A stretch of 12,939 nt of DNA from the NCBI GenBank assembly GCA_002402755.1, contig DHGK01000018.1, positions 1 to 12,939 on the forward strand, given 5' to 3'. The stretch is from Planctomycetes bacterium UBA4800. GTDB taxonomy: Bacteria; Planctomycetota; UBA8108; UBA8890; UBA8898. Shown here piece after piece: positions 7,556 to 12,939 of this stretch (its first letter is position 1; each line of letters opens with the position of its first letter). The translations under genes were made by a program, and so were the position numbers. A model generated the notes under the pieces. That model did no database searches. It was not told the DNA's origin and was given only the letters and a program-made list of their open reading frames with translations.

Positions 7556-10126
7556 TCACTTCTCGAGCAGGTACCACAAGCTCCCGCCCGCGCCGCCGAT
7601 CGTGAAGCTCACGGCGCCGCCCGCAGCTTCCGCGGGGATGTCGCCCGCCGGGCGCCCGCGGACATCGAGGCGCCTGACGCGGAGCTTCCCCGCCGGTAGG
7701 CGCATCGTGATCCGCGCATCGACGGCCTCGATGCGCACGGGCGCCGTCCCCCACCGCGCGCCGACGCTGTCGCGCGCCGCGTTCCAGCCCATGGCGGTGT
7801 TCTCGCAGCGGCCGCAGGCGACGAGCAGGATCTCGCGCGCGCCGTCGATCGGCGCCTCGTCGCGCGCAACCAGCACGATGCTCGCTTCGGCCGGCGCGCG
7901 CACCTCGATGCGCACGCCGCCGAGCTCGATGGGCGCTCCGGCGAGCCTGCCGCAGGCGATCTTCGCGGCGGCGCCGTCGACGGCGTAGCGGCCGTCCCGC
8001 CACTCGATCCGCGCGGAGGATTCGCCGCCCTTCTCGGGCCGTGCCGCGCCGTCGCACGCGAGCGCGAAGCGCTTCCCGAGGAGGTCGCGCCACTGGAATC
8101 CCTGCTCCCTGAGATACGGCAGGAGGTGCGTCACGGACCGCTGCGCCGCGTCCAGCGCCTCGTCGAACGCGAGGGGCCGGCGCACCGCCTCGGCGGCGGG
8201 CCCGATCCTGCCCCCCAGGAAGAGCAGCGCTCCCGCGGGCATGAAGCCCATCTTCGCGGGGTTGGCATCGATGTCGAAGAAGCCGTTGTACTTCTCGCGC
8301 CTGAAGTCATCGGCGTGGCTGTACGTGAAGAGGAAAACGCCGTCCCAGTCCTGCAGGGCCGCGAAGCTCGCGAGCATCGGCACGGTCTCGGCCTGCGAGT
8401 CCATGGGCGCCGGGTGGTTGTACTCGGTCACCGTGTACGGCAGGCCGGCCACGCGCGTGACCGCGAGGTGCGGGAGGCAGCCGCCGTCGGCCGCCGCGCT
8501 CATCGCGACGTTGGCGACGGTCCAGTCCTGCGGATCCCACGGCCGGCGGGGGAAGTGCGGGTGCTGCCAGTACGCGTGCTGGTCGACGAAATCCATCCGC
8601 GCCTGGACGCGCGTGCCGAGCGCGCCGAACGCGATCGTACCCGTCACGGGCGCCTTCACGCCGAGGTCGGCTCTCAGGTACTCCCGCATCCCGGTGAAGT
8701 AGCGCAGCTCCAGGTCGTGGAGAAACGCCAGGCGATCGCGCGCGCGGGCCTCCACCACCGCGAACCCCGCCGGGTACAACGCCACGGTGCCGCGCGAGAG
8801 CGACTCGCCCTCGCCCAGGCCGACCCTCCCGCCCGGCCGGAGCGCAACGTCCGCCAGTTCGACCGCCGTGACATCGCGGCCCACCGTGAACCCGAGCCGG
8901 CAGTTGTCATCGCGCGCGGCGCACGCGAAGCCGAACGAGAACGAGCGCCACTCGGGCGCGAGCGCGCATTCCTCGGAGAGCCCCAGGTTGCCCCACGGCT
9001 CGTGCGCCTGGGTCACGCCGACCCGGATCGACTTCGGCGCGTCGGCCCGGCCGCGGAACGACACCGTGTAGAACTTCCGCGCGTCGAGCGCGAGCCTTTC
9101 CTGCTTGAACTGCAGATGCCAGTCCGTGCCCGAGACGCGCGCGATCGCGATGCGCACCGCCGCGCCCTCGCCTTCAGGACGCAGCGCGGCTTCCATCGCC
9201 GCGCCCTCGTGCTGCTCGCACTGCCACGCCGGGGACGGCGTCCGCGCGCCCAGCGCCGAGAAGCGCGGATCCTTGAGCACATTCACGCCGAGGGGCGATG
9301 CACCCGCTTCCCATGCTTCCCTGAGCTTCGCGTCATCGCCGTAGCGCGCGGCGAGCCACGCGTTCCATTCGGCGGCAAGGAGCTTCGCGTAGGGCTCCGG
9401 GAGCCGCGGGAGCATTCGCGGCGCGCTCCACATGAAGAGCGAGTCCTCGTTCGTGATCTCGACCATGGCCACCGCGGGGTCCTCGGCGTAGGTCAAGCCC
9501 GTGTGCGGATTGCGATGGCCGAGCAGATCGCGCGCGTACTTCTTCTGCGCGGCGATGAGCTCGGGGTGGAAGATATCGAGCATCTTGTCGAAGTCCTCAA
9601 GCTCGGCCGCGCCGGGCCAGTCGTGCGCCCGCGACCACCAGCGGGAGACGTGCAGGTTCAGGTTCGCGTAGATGCCGTGGCGCTTGAGCTCGGCGAAGAA
9701 GCGGTCGAACCGCGCGAGCGCCTCGGGCGAGAGTTCGTCGAGCTTCCGGTCGGCGAAGATGCCGCCCGGGAACGCCCGCATGTCCATGTGGTGGAACCGC
9801 ACGCAGTTGATCCCGAACTTCGCCATGCGCGCGGCGACCGCGGCCGCGGCGTCCTCATCGGGAAAGCAGGCGCCGAAGCACACGTTGACGCCCCAGAACC
9901 GTATGCGGCGGTCGCCCGCGTAGAAGCGGCCGTCGCGCGCCGTGACGGGGCCGAGTTTGCCCGCGGGCGCGTCGAGGAGAAACGCAACGTTGGTCGGGCT
10001 CTCGGCGGCATCATCCCACGGCAGGACGAAGGGCAGCCAGGCGCCCTCCTCGGCGGACGGCGCAGGCGCGCCGGCAATGCACGCGGCGATCAGGGCGAGC
10101 GCGGACAGGCGGTTCTTCGTGTGCAT
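7556..10126 (-). CDS. Secreted clan GH-A (GH5-like) glycoside hydrolase with an inserted CBM4_9-like module
   Basis: This 856-residue protein has an export signal at about 1-25. IAAC at 14-17 fits a lipobox, so it could be a lipoprotein instead of being cleaved after PSA. The (beta/alpha)8 barrel begins near RIRFWGVN (74-81) and GINCVRFHHMD (105-115). The likely acid/base is Glu227 in EITNEDS, at the end of strand 4. The likely nucleophile is Glu568 in TVTEYNHP, at the end of strand 7. The FVDQHAYW stretch (513-520) precedes the nucleophile, as in clan GH-A. Residues about 285-432 interrupt the barrel and resemble a CBM4_9 jelly roll; the WHLQFKQERLAL...FYTVSFRGRA pattern is typical. The last 150 residues look like a beta-sandwich. 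The exact GH family and substrate are not recognised. The start is set by AGGAGG 5 nt upstream of ATG 10126; a GTG two codons earlier has no spacing for a ribosome binding site. Confidence 0.87.
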   Translation of the reverse strand: MHTKNRLSALALIAACIAGAPAPSAEEGAWLPFVLPWDDAAESPTNVAFLLDAPAGKLGPVTARDGRFYAGDRRIRFWGVNVCFGACFPDEDAAAAVAARMAKFGINCVRFHHMDMRAFPGGIFADRKLDELSPEALARFDRFFAELKRHGIYANLNLHVSRWWSRAHDWPGAAELEDFDKMLDIFHPELIAAQKKYARDLLGHRNPHTGLTYAEDPAVAMVEITNEDSLFMWSAPRMLPRLPEPYAKLLAAEWNAWLAARYGDDAKLREAWEAGASPLGVNVLKDPRFSALGARTPSPAWQCEQHEGAAMEAALRPEGEGAAVRIAIARVSGTDWHLQFKQERLALDARKFYTVSFRGRADAPKSIRVGVTQAHEPWGNLGLSEECALAPEWRSFSFGFACAARDDNCRLGFTVGRDVTAVELADVALRPGGRVGLGEGESLSRGTVALYPAGFAVVEARARDRLAFLHDLELRYFTGMREYLRADLGVKAPVTGTIAFGALGTRVQARMDFVDQHAYWQHPHFPRRPWDPQDWTVANVAMSAAADGGCLPHLAVTRVAGLPYTVTEYNHPAPMDSQAETVPMLASFAALQDWDGVFLFTYSHADDFRREKYNGFFDIDANPAKMGFMPAGALLFLGGRIGPAAEAVRRPLAFDEALDAAQRSVTHLLPYLREQGFQWRDLLGKRFALACDGAARPEKGGESSARIEWRDGRYAVDGAAAKIACGRLAGAPIELGGVRIEVRAPAEASIVLVARDEAPIDGAREILLVACGRCENTAMGWNAARDSVGARWGTAPVRIEAVDARITMRLPAGKLRVRRLDVRGRPAGDIPAEAAGGAVSFTIGGAGGSLWYLLEK

Positions 10127-10131
10127 GGGCA

Positions 10132-10137
10132 CCTCCT
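10132..10137 (-). promoter_or_regulatory. Ribosome binding site that fixes the GH-A start
   Basis: AGGAGG (complement of 10132-10137) stands 5 nt before the ATG at 10126-10124. The alternative GTG at 10132-10130 overlaps the Shine-Dalgarno sequence and can be excluded on spacing. Confidence 0.75.
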
Positions 10138-10153
10138 CGTTGCGTCCGGCTCA

Positions 10154-10183
10154 AGCGTACGCAGCGCCGCCCCGCGCTGTCAA
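10154..10183 (-). promoter_or_regulatory. Predicted promoter of the GH-A gene
   Basis: A perfect TTGACA -35 (complement of 10178-10183) is followed after 18 nt by TACGCT (complement of 10154-10159). The -10 is poor but shares the word GTACGCT with the GH172 promoter candidate. The leader would be only about 20 nt. The -35 box directly abuts the left target duplication of the inserted element (10184-10191). Confidence 0.45.
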
Positions 10184-10191
10184 CACGTTGC
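10184..10191. repeat. Left copy of an 8-bp target site duplication
   Basis: CACGTTGC lies directly before the left terminus (GTAGCCGTTCA) of the inserted element and recurs in the same orientation directly after its right terminus, at 10459-10466. The repeat does not extend further on either side. Confidence 0.8.
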
Positions 10192-10458
10192 GTAGCCGTT
10201 CACGGTTTTCTCGCCGTGTTCGGGTACACGGACTGGTGTCATCTGACGGAAGAGAAACCACAGAGGCACAGAGGGCACAGAGAAGAACACGGAGAGAGAC
10301 CACCGCGCTTGCCACGGAGCCACGCAACGTCTCATGTGTCGTTCTCTGTGGCCTCTGTCTTCTCTGTGGTGAATCAGAAAGAGCACCACGAAGGACGCGG
10401 GAATGTGATGTACTGAACGCCGAGATGCGCGTGTTCGGGATGCCCTATGAACGGTTAC
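10192..10458 (+). mobile_element. 267-bp MITE-like element with 11-bp terminal inverted repeats (IS66-type termini)
   Basis: The ends are GTAGCCGTTCA (10192-10202) and TGAACGGTTAC (10448-10458), inverted repeats with one mismatch. Perfect 8-bp direct repeats (CACGTTGC) flank the element exactly, which is the signature of transposition. It encodes no transposase; open frames across it are Arg-rich or low in complexity and not credible. A subterminal hairpin, CACGG/CCGTG (10201-10205 and 10214-10218), is conserved in the second copy. The core is a large imperfect inverted repeat of CACAGAG-rich arms. Ends beginning GTAA together with 8-bp duplications are what I know of the IS66 family, so a transposase of that type acting in trans is the likely mover. 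Strand is set arbitrarily so that both copies in the window read the same way. Confidence 0.8.
10257..10370. repeat. Inverted CACAGAG-rich arms forming the core of the element
   Basis: The left arm (10257-10290) and the reverse complement of the right arm (10336-10370) both begin ACCACAGAG and match at about 29 of 35 aligned positions. About 45 nt lie between them. A transcript could fold into a long hairpin. Arms of this type, with repeated CACAGAG or CACGGAG words, are a kind of intergenic repeat I recall from many environmental bacterial genomes. In databases they often give rise to spurious proteins rich in HRE or TEAQR repeats. Confidence 0.75.
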
Positions 10459-10466
10459 CACGTTGC
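10459..10466. repeat. Right copy of the 8-bp target site duplication
   Basis: CACGTTGC directly follows the right terminus of the element and is identical to 10184-10191. Its last four bases also form the start of the predicted -35 box of the MutY-like gene. Confidence 0.8.
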
Positions 10467-10490
10467 GGCGATGCGCCCGCCCCCTATAAT
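10463..10490 (+). promoter_or_regulatory. Predicted promoter of the MutY-like gene
   Basis: A perfect TATAAT -10 (10485-10490) has TTGCGG (10463-10468) 16 nt upstream as -35. The expected transcript start near 10497 leaves a leader of about 33 nt before the ATG at 10530. The -35 overlaps the right target duplication of the inserted element. Confidence 0.5.
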
Positions 10491-10497
10491 CGGGCGC
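10473..10497. repeat. Perfect inverted repeat enclosing the -10 box of the MutY-like gene
   Basis: GCGCCCG (10473-10479) and CGGGCGC (10491-10497) are exact complements with the TATAAT box in the 11-nt centre. It could be an operator that blocks promoter opening, or a chance symmetry of G+C-rich sequence. Confidence 0.45.
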
Positions 10498-10529
10498 TCG
10501 CCCGCAGCCTGTCGAGAGAATCCGCGTCC

Positions 10530-11375
10530 ATGCCCCGAGCCGCACGCGCCCCGGCGCCGCATCTCGCGCCCCGCGATGTCGCGCGCTTCCGCGCGAAGGT
10601 CCGCCGCCACCACGCGGCGCACGGCCGCGATCTCCCCTGGCGGCACACCGCGGATCCGTACCGCATTCTCGTCTCGGAGATCATGCTCCAGCAGACGCAG
10701 GTCGACCGCGTGGCAGCCAGGTACGACGCCTTCCTCGCCGCGTTCCCGACCTTCGCCGCGCTCGCGGCCGCGCCGCTCGCCCGGGTGCTCGCCGCGTGGA
10801 AGGGTCTGGGCTACAACCGCCGCGCGCTGGCGCTCCGCCGGACCGCCGCGATCGTCGTCCGCGAGCACGGCGGGAGGCTGCCGCGCGACCCCGAGCGGCT
10901 CGCGCGGCTGCCGGGCATCGGCGCGCCGACGGCCGCGGCAATCTGCGCCTACGCGTTCAACCTGCCCGTCGTGTACATCGAGACCAACATCCGCGCGGTG
11001 TTCCTGCACCACTTCTTCCCCGGCCGGGCGGCGGTGCCGGACGCCCGGCTGCTGCCGCTCGTCGCGCGCACACTCGATCGCCGCAACCCGCGCGCCTGGT
11101 ACTCGGCGCTCATGGACTTCGGGACGGCGCTCAAGAAGAAGCTCGGCAACCCCGGCCGCCTGAGCGCGCACTACCGCCGGCAGCCGCCGTTCGAGGGCTC
11201 GCGCCGGCAGCTCCGCGGCAGGGTTCTCGCCGCGCTCGTGCGCGGGAGGCCGCGCACCGCCGCGGCGCTTGCGCGGGCGCTCGGCGCGGGCGCGGCAATG
11301 CTGGCCGAAGCCCTCTCGGGGCTCGTCGAGGACGGCCTGCTCGCGAAGGCGGGCGGGCGCTACCGCATCGCGTGA
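10530..11375 (+). CDS. MutY-like adenine DNA glycosylase (HhH-GPD) lacking the Fe-S cluster
   Basis: This 281-residue protein belongs to the HhH-GPD superfamily of base-excision repair. MutY-type signatures are LPWR (35-38), the ILVSEIMLQQTQVDRV motif with catalytic Glu50, AWKGLGYNRRAL (89-100) and the helix-hairpin-helix LPGIG (127-131). The usual lyase Lys position of Nth is Pro133, as expected for a monofunctional glycosylase. The MutY catalytic Asp (D138 in E. coli) is replaced by Glu151 in YIETNIR. The C-x6-C-x2-C-x5-C iron-sulfur ligands are absent; Cys139 is the only cysteine. The C-terminal NUDIX-like 8-oxoG recognition domain is also missing, replaced by a short winged-helix-like tail (225-281). 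The IETNIR and FEGSRRQLRG motifs mark a recognised Fe-S-free clade, so this is not decay. The ribosome binding site is weak (GAGAGAA). The start at 10530 is the only in-frame ATG downstream of the predicted transcript start that precedes the catalytic domain. Confidence 0.87.
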   Translation: MPRAARAPAPHLAPRDVARFRAKVRRHHAAHGRDLPWRHTADPYRILVSEIMLQQTQVDRVAARYDAFLAAFPTFAALAAAPLARVLAAWKGLGYNRRALALRRTAAIVVREHGGRLPRDPERLARLPGIGAPTAAAICAYAFNLPVVYIETNIRAVFLHHFFPGRAAVPDARLLPLVARTLDRRNPRAWYSALMDFGTALKKKLGNPGRLSAHYRRQPPFEGSRRQLRGRVLAALVRGRPRTAAALARALGAGAAMLAEALSGLVEDGLLAKAGGRYRIA

Positions 11376-11382
11376 GCGCGCG

Positions 11383-12801
11383 CTACTTGTTCTTCGCCGG
11401 ATCGTACGCGGGATTCGGCGAGGGCATCTGCGCCCCTACGCGCCGCCGCCACGCGTCGAGCTTCGCGCACAGGGCGGCCGCCTTCTCCGGCATGGCGGCG
11501 GCCAGATCGCGGGTCTCGGCCTGATCCTCCTTGAGGTTGTACAGCTCGACGCGGCCGTCCTCGTAGAACTCGATCAGCTTGAGATCGCCCTCGCGCACGG
11601 CGCCGTACGGCGTCGCGCCGCCGGGGTGATAGTGCGGGTAGTGCCAGTAGAGCGCGTCGCGCGCGAGCGCGCCCGAGCCGCGGAGGAGCGGCGCCAGGCT
11701 CTCGCCATCGACGTTCGCGCAGTGCGCGGGGTCGCCCGCGAGGCCGGCCATCGCCAGCACGGTCGGGTACAGGTCGCAGCTTATCACCGGCACATCGCAG
11801 ACGCTGCCGGGCGCCGTCACGCCCGGCCAGTACACGATGAACGGTACGCGCACGCCGCCCTCGTAGGCCGAGCCCTTGCCCGCGCGCAGCCCAAGGTTGC
11901 ACGTGACGGGATTGCGCGCGCCGCCAAGCAGGCCGCCGTTGTCGCCGAGGAACATGATCGCCGTGCGGTCGAGGAGCTCGAGCCCGGCAAGCTTGGAGAT
12001 CACGCGATCGACGCACTCGGCCATGCTCTGCACCATGGCGCCGTAGACGGGATTGCGCTGCGAAGAGTCCGGCTGCGACTTCGCCTTGGCCTCGTACGCG
12101 TCCGTGAGGTCCTTCTTGGCCTGGAGCGGCGTGTGCACCGCGTACTGCGAGAGATACAGCAGGAACGGTTTCTCGCGATGCGCTTCGAGGAACGCCTCGC
12201 AATCCTTGGCGTGGCGGTCGGTCAGGTATTCCCCTTCCGGCCCCTCGGGCATGGTGTCGATCTTGTAGGGCGCGAAGTAGCTCGGCGGCTGGCCGCGCTC
12301 GCACCCTCCGATGTTGATGTCGAAGCCCTGGGTTTCCGGGAAGTACGGCCGCGACCCGAGGTGCCACTTGCCGACGAAGCACGTGGCGTAGCCCGCGGCC
12401 TTGAGCGTCTCGGCGAACGTCACCTCCGCGTGGGGCATGTGCTTGGTCCAGTCGGGAATCCGCAGCTTGGCGTGCGGCCGGACGTGACCCGCGATCCAGT
12501 CGGTGATGTGCAGGCGCGCGGGGTACTTCCCCGTGAGGATGCTCGCGCGCGTCGGCGAGCACACCGTGCAGGCCGCGTAGCCGTTCGTGAAGCGCATGCC
12601 CATCCGGGCGAGGCGGTCGACGCCGGCAGTCTCGTAGAACGTGCTGCCGTAGCAGCCGACATCGGTCCAGCCGAGGTCATCGATGAGGATGACCACGAAG
12701 TTGAGCGGAGGCCGCCCTTCGGCCGCCGCCGCGCCGGAACGGAGCGCTGCGGCCGCCGCCGCCGCGCCGCCGAGAAGCCGCAGGAATGCGCGTCGCTGCA
12801 T
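11383..12801 (-). CDS. Tat-exported type I sulfatase (arylsulfatase A-like)
   Basis: This 472-residue protein has a typical length for the S1 sulfatase family. The N-terminus MQRRAFLRLLGG followed by an Ala-rich hydrophobic stretch is a twin-arginine signal, so it is folded before export. The sulfatase signature CSPTRASILTG (81-91) holds Cys81, the residue converted to formylglycine, and Arg85. Metal and substrate residues include Asp41 and Asp42 (LIDDLGWTDVG), Lys145 and His147 (VGKWHLG), His223 and Asp287/Asn288 (GDNGG). The set is complete, so an active sulfate ester hydrolase is expected, provided an anaerobic or aerobic sulfatase maturase exists elsewhere; none is in this window. The start is supported by AGGAG (complement of 12808-12812) 6 nt upstream. 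It converges on the MutY-like gene with 7 nt between stops. Likely role: removing sulfate from a polysaccharide, together with the nearby glycoside hydrolases. Confidence 0.93.
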   Translation of the reverse strand: MQRRAFLRLLGGAAAAAAALRSGAAAAEGRPPLNFVVILIDDLGWTDVGCYGSTFYETAGVDRLARMGMRFTNGYAACTVCSPTRASILTGKYPARLHITDWIAGHVRPHAKLRIPDWTKHMPHAEVTFAETLKAAGYATCFVGKWHLGSRPYFPETQGFDINIGGCERGQPPSYFAPYKIDTMPEGPEGEYLTDRHAKDCEAFLEAHREKPFLLYLSQYAVHTPLQAKKDLTDAYEAKAKSQPDSSQRNPVYGAMVQSMAECVDRVISKLAGLELLDRTAIMFLGDNGGLLGGARNPVTCNLGLRAGKGSAYEGGVRVPFIVYWPGVTAPGSVCDVPVISCDLYPTVLAMAGLAGDPAHCANVDGESLAPLLRGSGALARDALYWHYPHYHPGGATPYGAVREGDLKLIEFYEDGRVELYNLKEDQAETRDLAAAMPEKAAALCAKLDAWRRRVGAQMPSPNPAYDPAKNK

Positions 12802-12865
12802 GGGAAGCTCCTGTGCATGCCGCCCGGGATCGGAACGGGGCCGCCTGCCCTGCGTTAGATAGCTC

Positions 12866-12939
12866 GTAACCGTTCACGGTTTTCTCGCCGTGCTTGGATG
12901 CACAGACATGCGGCATCTGACGGAAAAGAAACCACAGAG
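12866..12939 (+). mobile_element. Left end of a second copy of the MITE-like element, cut by the window edge
   Basis: These 74 nt align without gaps to 10192-10265, with about 63 identities. They begin with GTAACCGTTCA and include the subterminal hairpin CACGG/CCGTG and the start of the CACAGAG arm (ACCACAGAG). It begins 64 nt upstream of the sulfatase start codon, in the same orientation as the complete copy. The 8 bases just before it are GATAGCTC, which should recur after its right end outside the window. Confidence 0.75.

Noticed and set aside
8126..10195. Plus-strand open frame of 689 codons opposite the GH-A gene
   Set aside because: Low-complexity Arg/Val/Glu-rich translation with no domain and no ribosome binding site; the opposite strand encodes a recognisable glycosidase.
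10216..10416. Small protein inside the inserted element (translation rich in HRGHREE)
   Set aside because: Typical spurious product of CACAGAG repeats, which lack stop codons in several frames; no ribosome binding site or domain.
9942..10529. Upstream extension of the MutY-like reading frame
   Set aside because: The frame stays open through the inserted element and into the antisense of the GH-A gene. The TATAAT promoter at 10485-10490 and the start of homology place the real start at 10530.
11834..11846. Possible further element end (TGAACGGTAC) inside the sulfatase gene
   Set aside because: It lacks one base of TGAACGGTTAC, has no partner end, and is ordinary coding sequence for the conserved RVPFIVYWPG stretch.
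11269..12858. Plus-strand open frame of 529 codons opposite the sulfatase
   Set aside because: It overlaps the end of the MutY-like gene and lies antisense to a sulfatase with a complete active site, so it is a G+C shadow.

Overview
This window is very G+C-rich (about two thirds G+C by eye). It carries six complete protein genes, the first codons of a possible seventh at the left edge, and a short non-autonomous transposable element present once complete and once cut off at the right edge. Gene content suggests a carbohydrate-degrading member of the PVC group, most likely Planctomycetota. The clues are a DUF2961/GH172 protein, a Tat-exported sulfatase, a secreted clan GH-A enzyme with an inserted CBM4_9-like module, and a membrane-anchored HExxH protein with an EPETP linker. 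The lineage is an inference from gene content; there is no rRNA or ribosomal protein gene to fix it.

Layout. 1-16: possible start of a leftward gene. 17-469: intergenic, with a degenerate 31-bp tandem repeat and a perfect inverted repeat. 470-2863 (-): TM-anchored TPR protein with a gluzincin-type metallopeptidase domain. 2864-3137: divergent promoter region. 3138-5864 (+): GH172 protein with a signal peptide. 5975-7552 (+): soluble PAS/histidine kinase/receiver hybrid. 7556-10126 (-): secreted clan GH-A glycoside hydrolase, converging on the kinase with a 3-nt gap. 10127-10529: divergent promoter region into which a 267-bp element has inserted. 10530-11375 (+): MutY-like DNA glycosylase lacking the Fe-S cluster ligands. 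11383-12801 (-): sulfatase, converging on the glycosylase with a 7-nt gap. 12866-12939: left end of a second copy of the element.

How the genes fit together. The GH172 protein, the GH-A enzyme and the sulfatase all carry export signals and would jointly suit attack on a sulfated or complex polysaccharide outside the cytoplasm. No transporter or SusC/D pair is visible, so this is a loose CAZyme/sulfatase neighbourhood, not a classical polysaccharide utilisation locus. The hybrid kinase follows the GH172 gene on the same strand, but nothing visible links it to sugar sensing.

The most notable non-coding observation is the element at 10192-10458. It has 11-bp terminal inverted repeats (GTARCCGTTCA) and is flanked exactly by a perfect 8-bp direct repeat, CACGTTGC. 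Its core is an inverted pair of CACAGAG-rich arms, a type of intergenic repeat I recall from many environmental bacterial genomes. GTAA-type termini with 8-bp target duplications are hallmarks of IS66-family transposition, so I read it as an IS66-type MITE. It sits between the -35 boxes of two divergent promoters. The second copy at the right edge makes a precise prediction about the sequence just outside the window.
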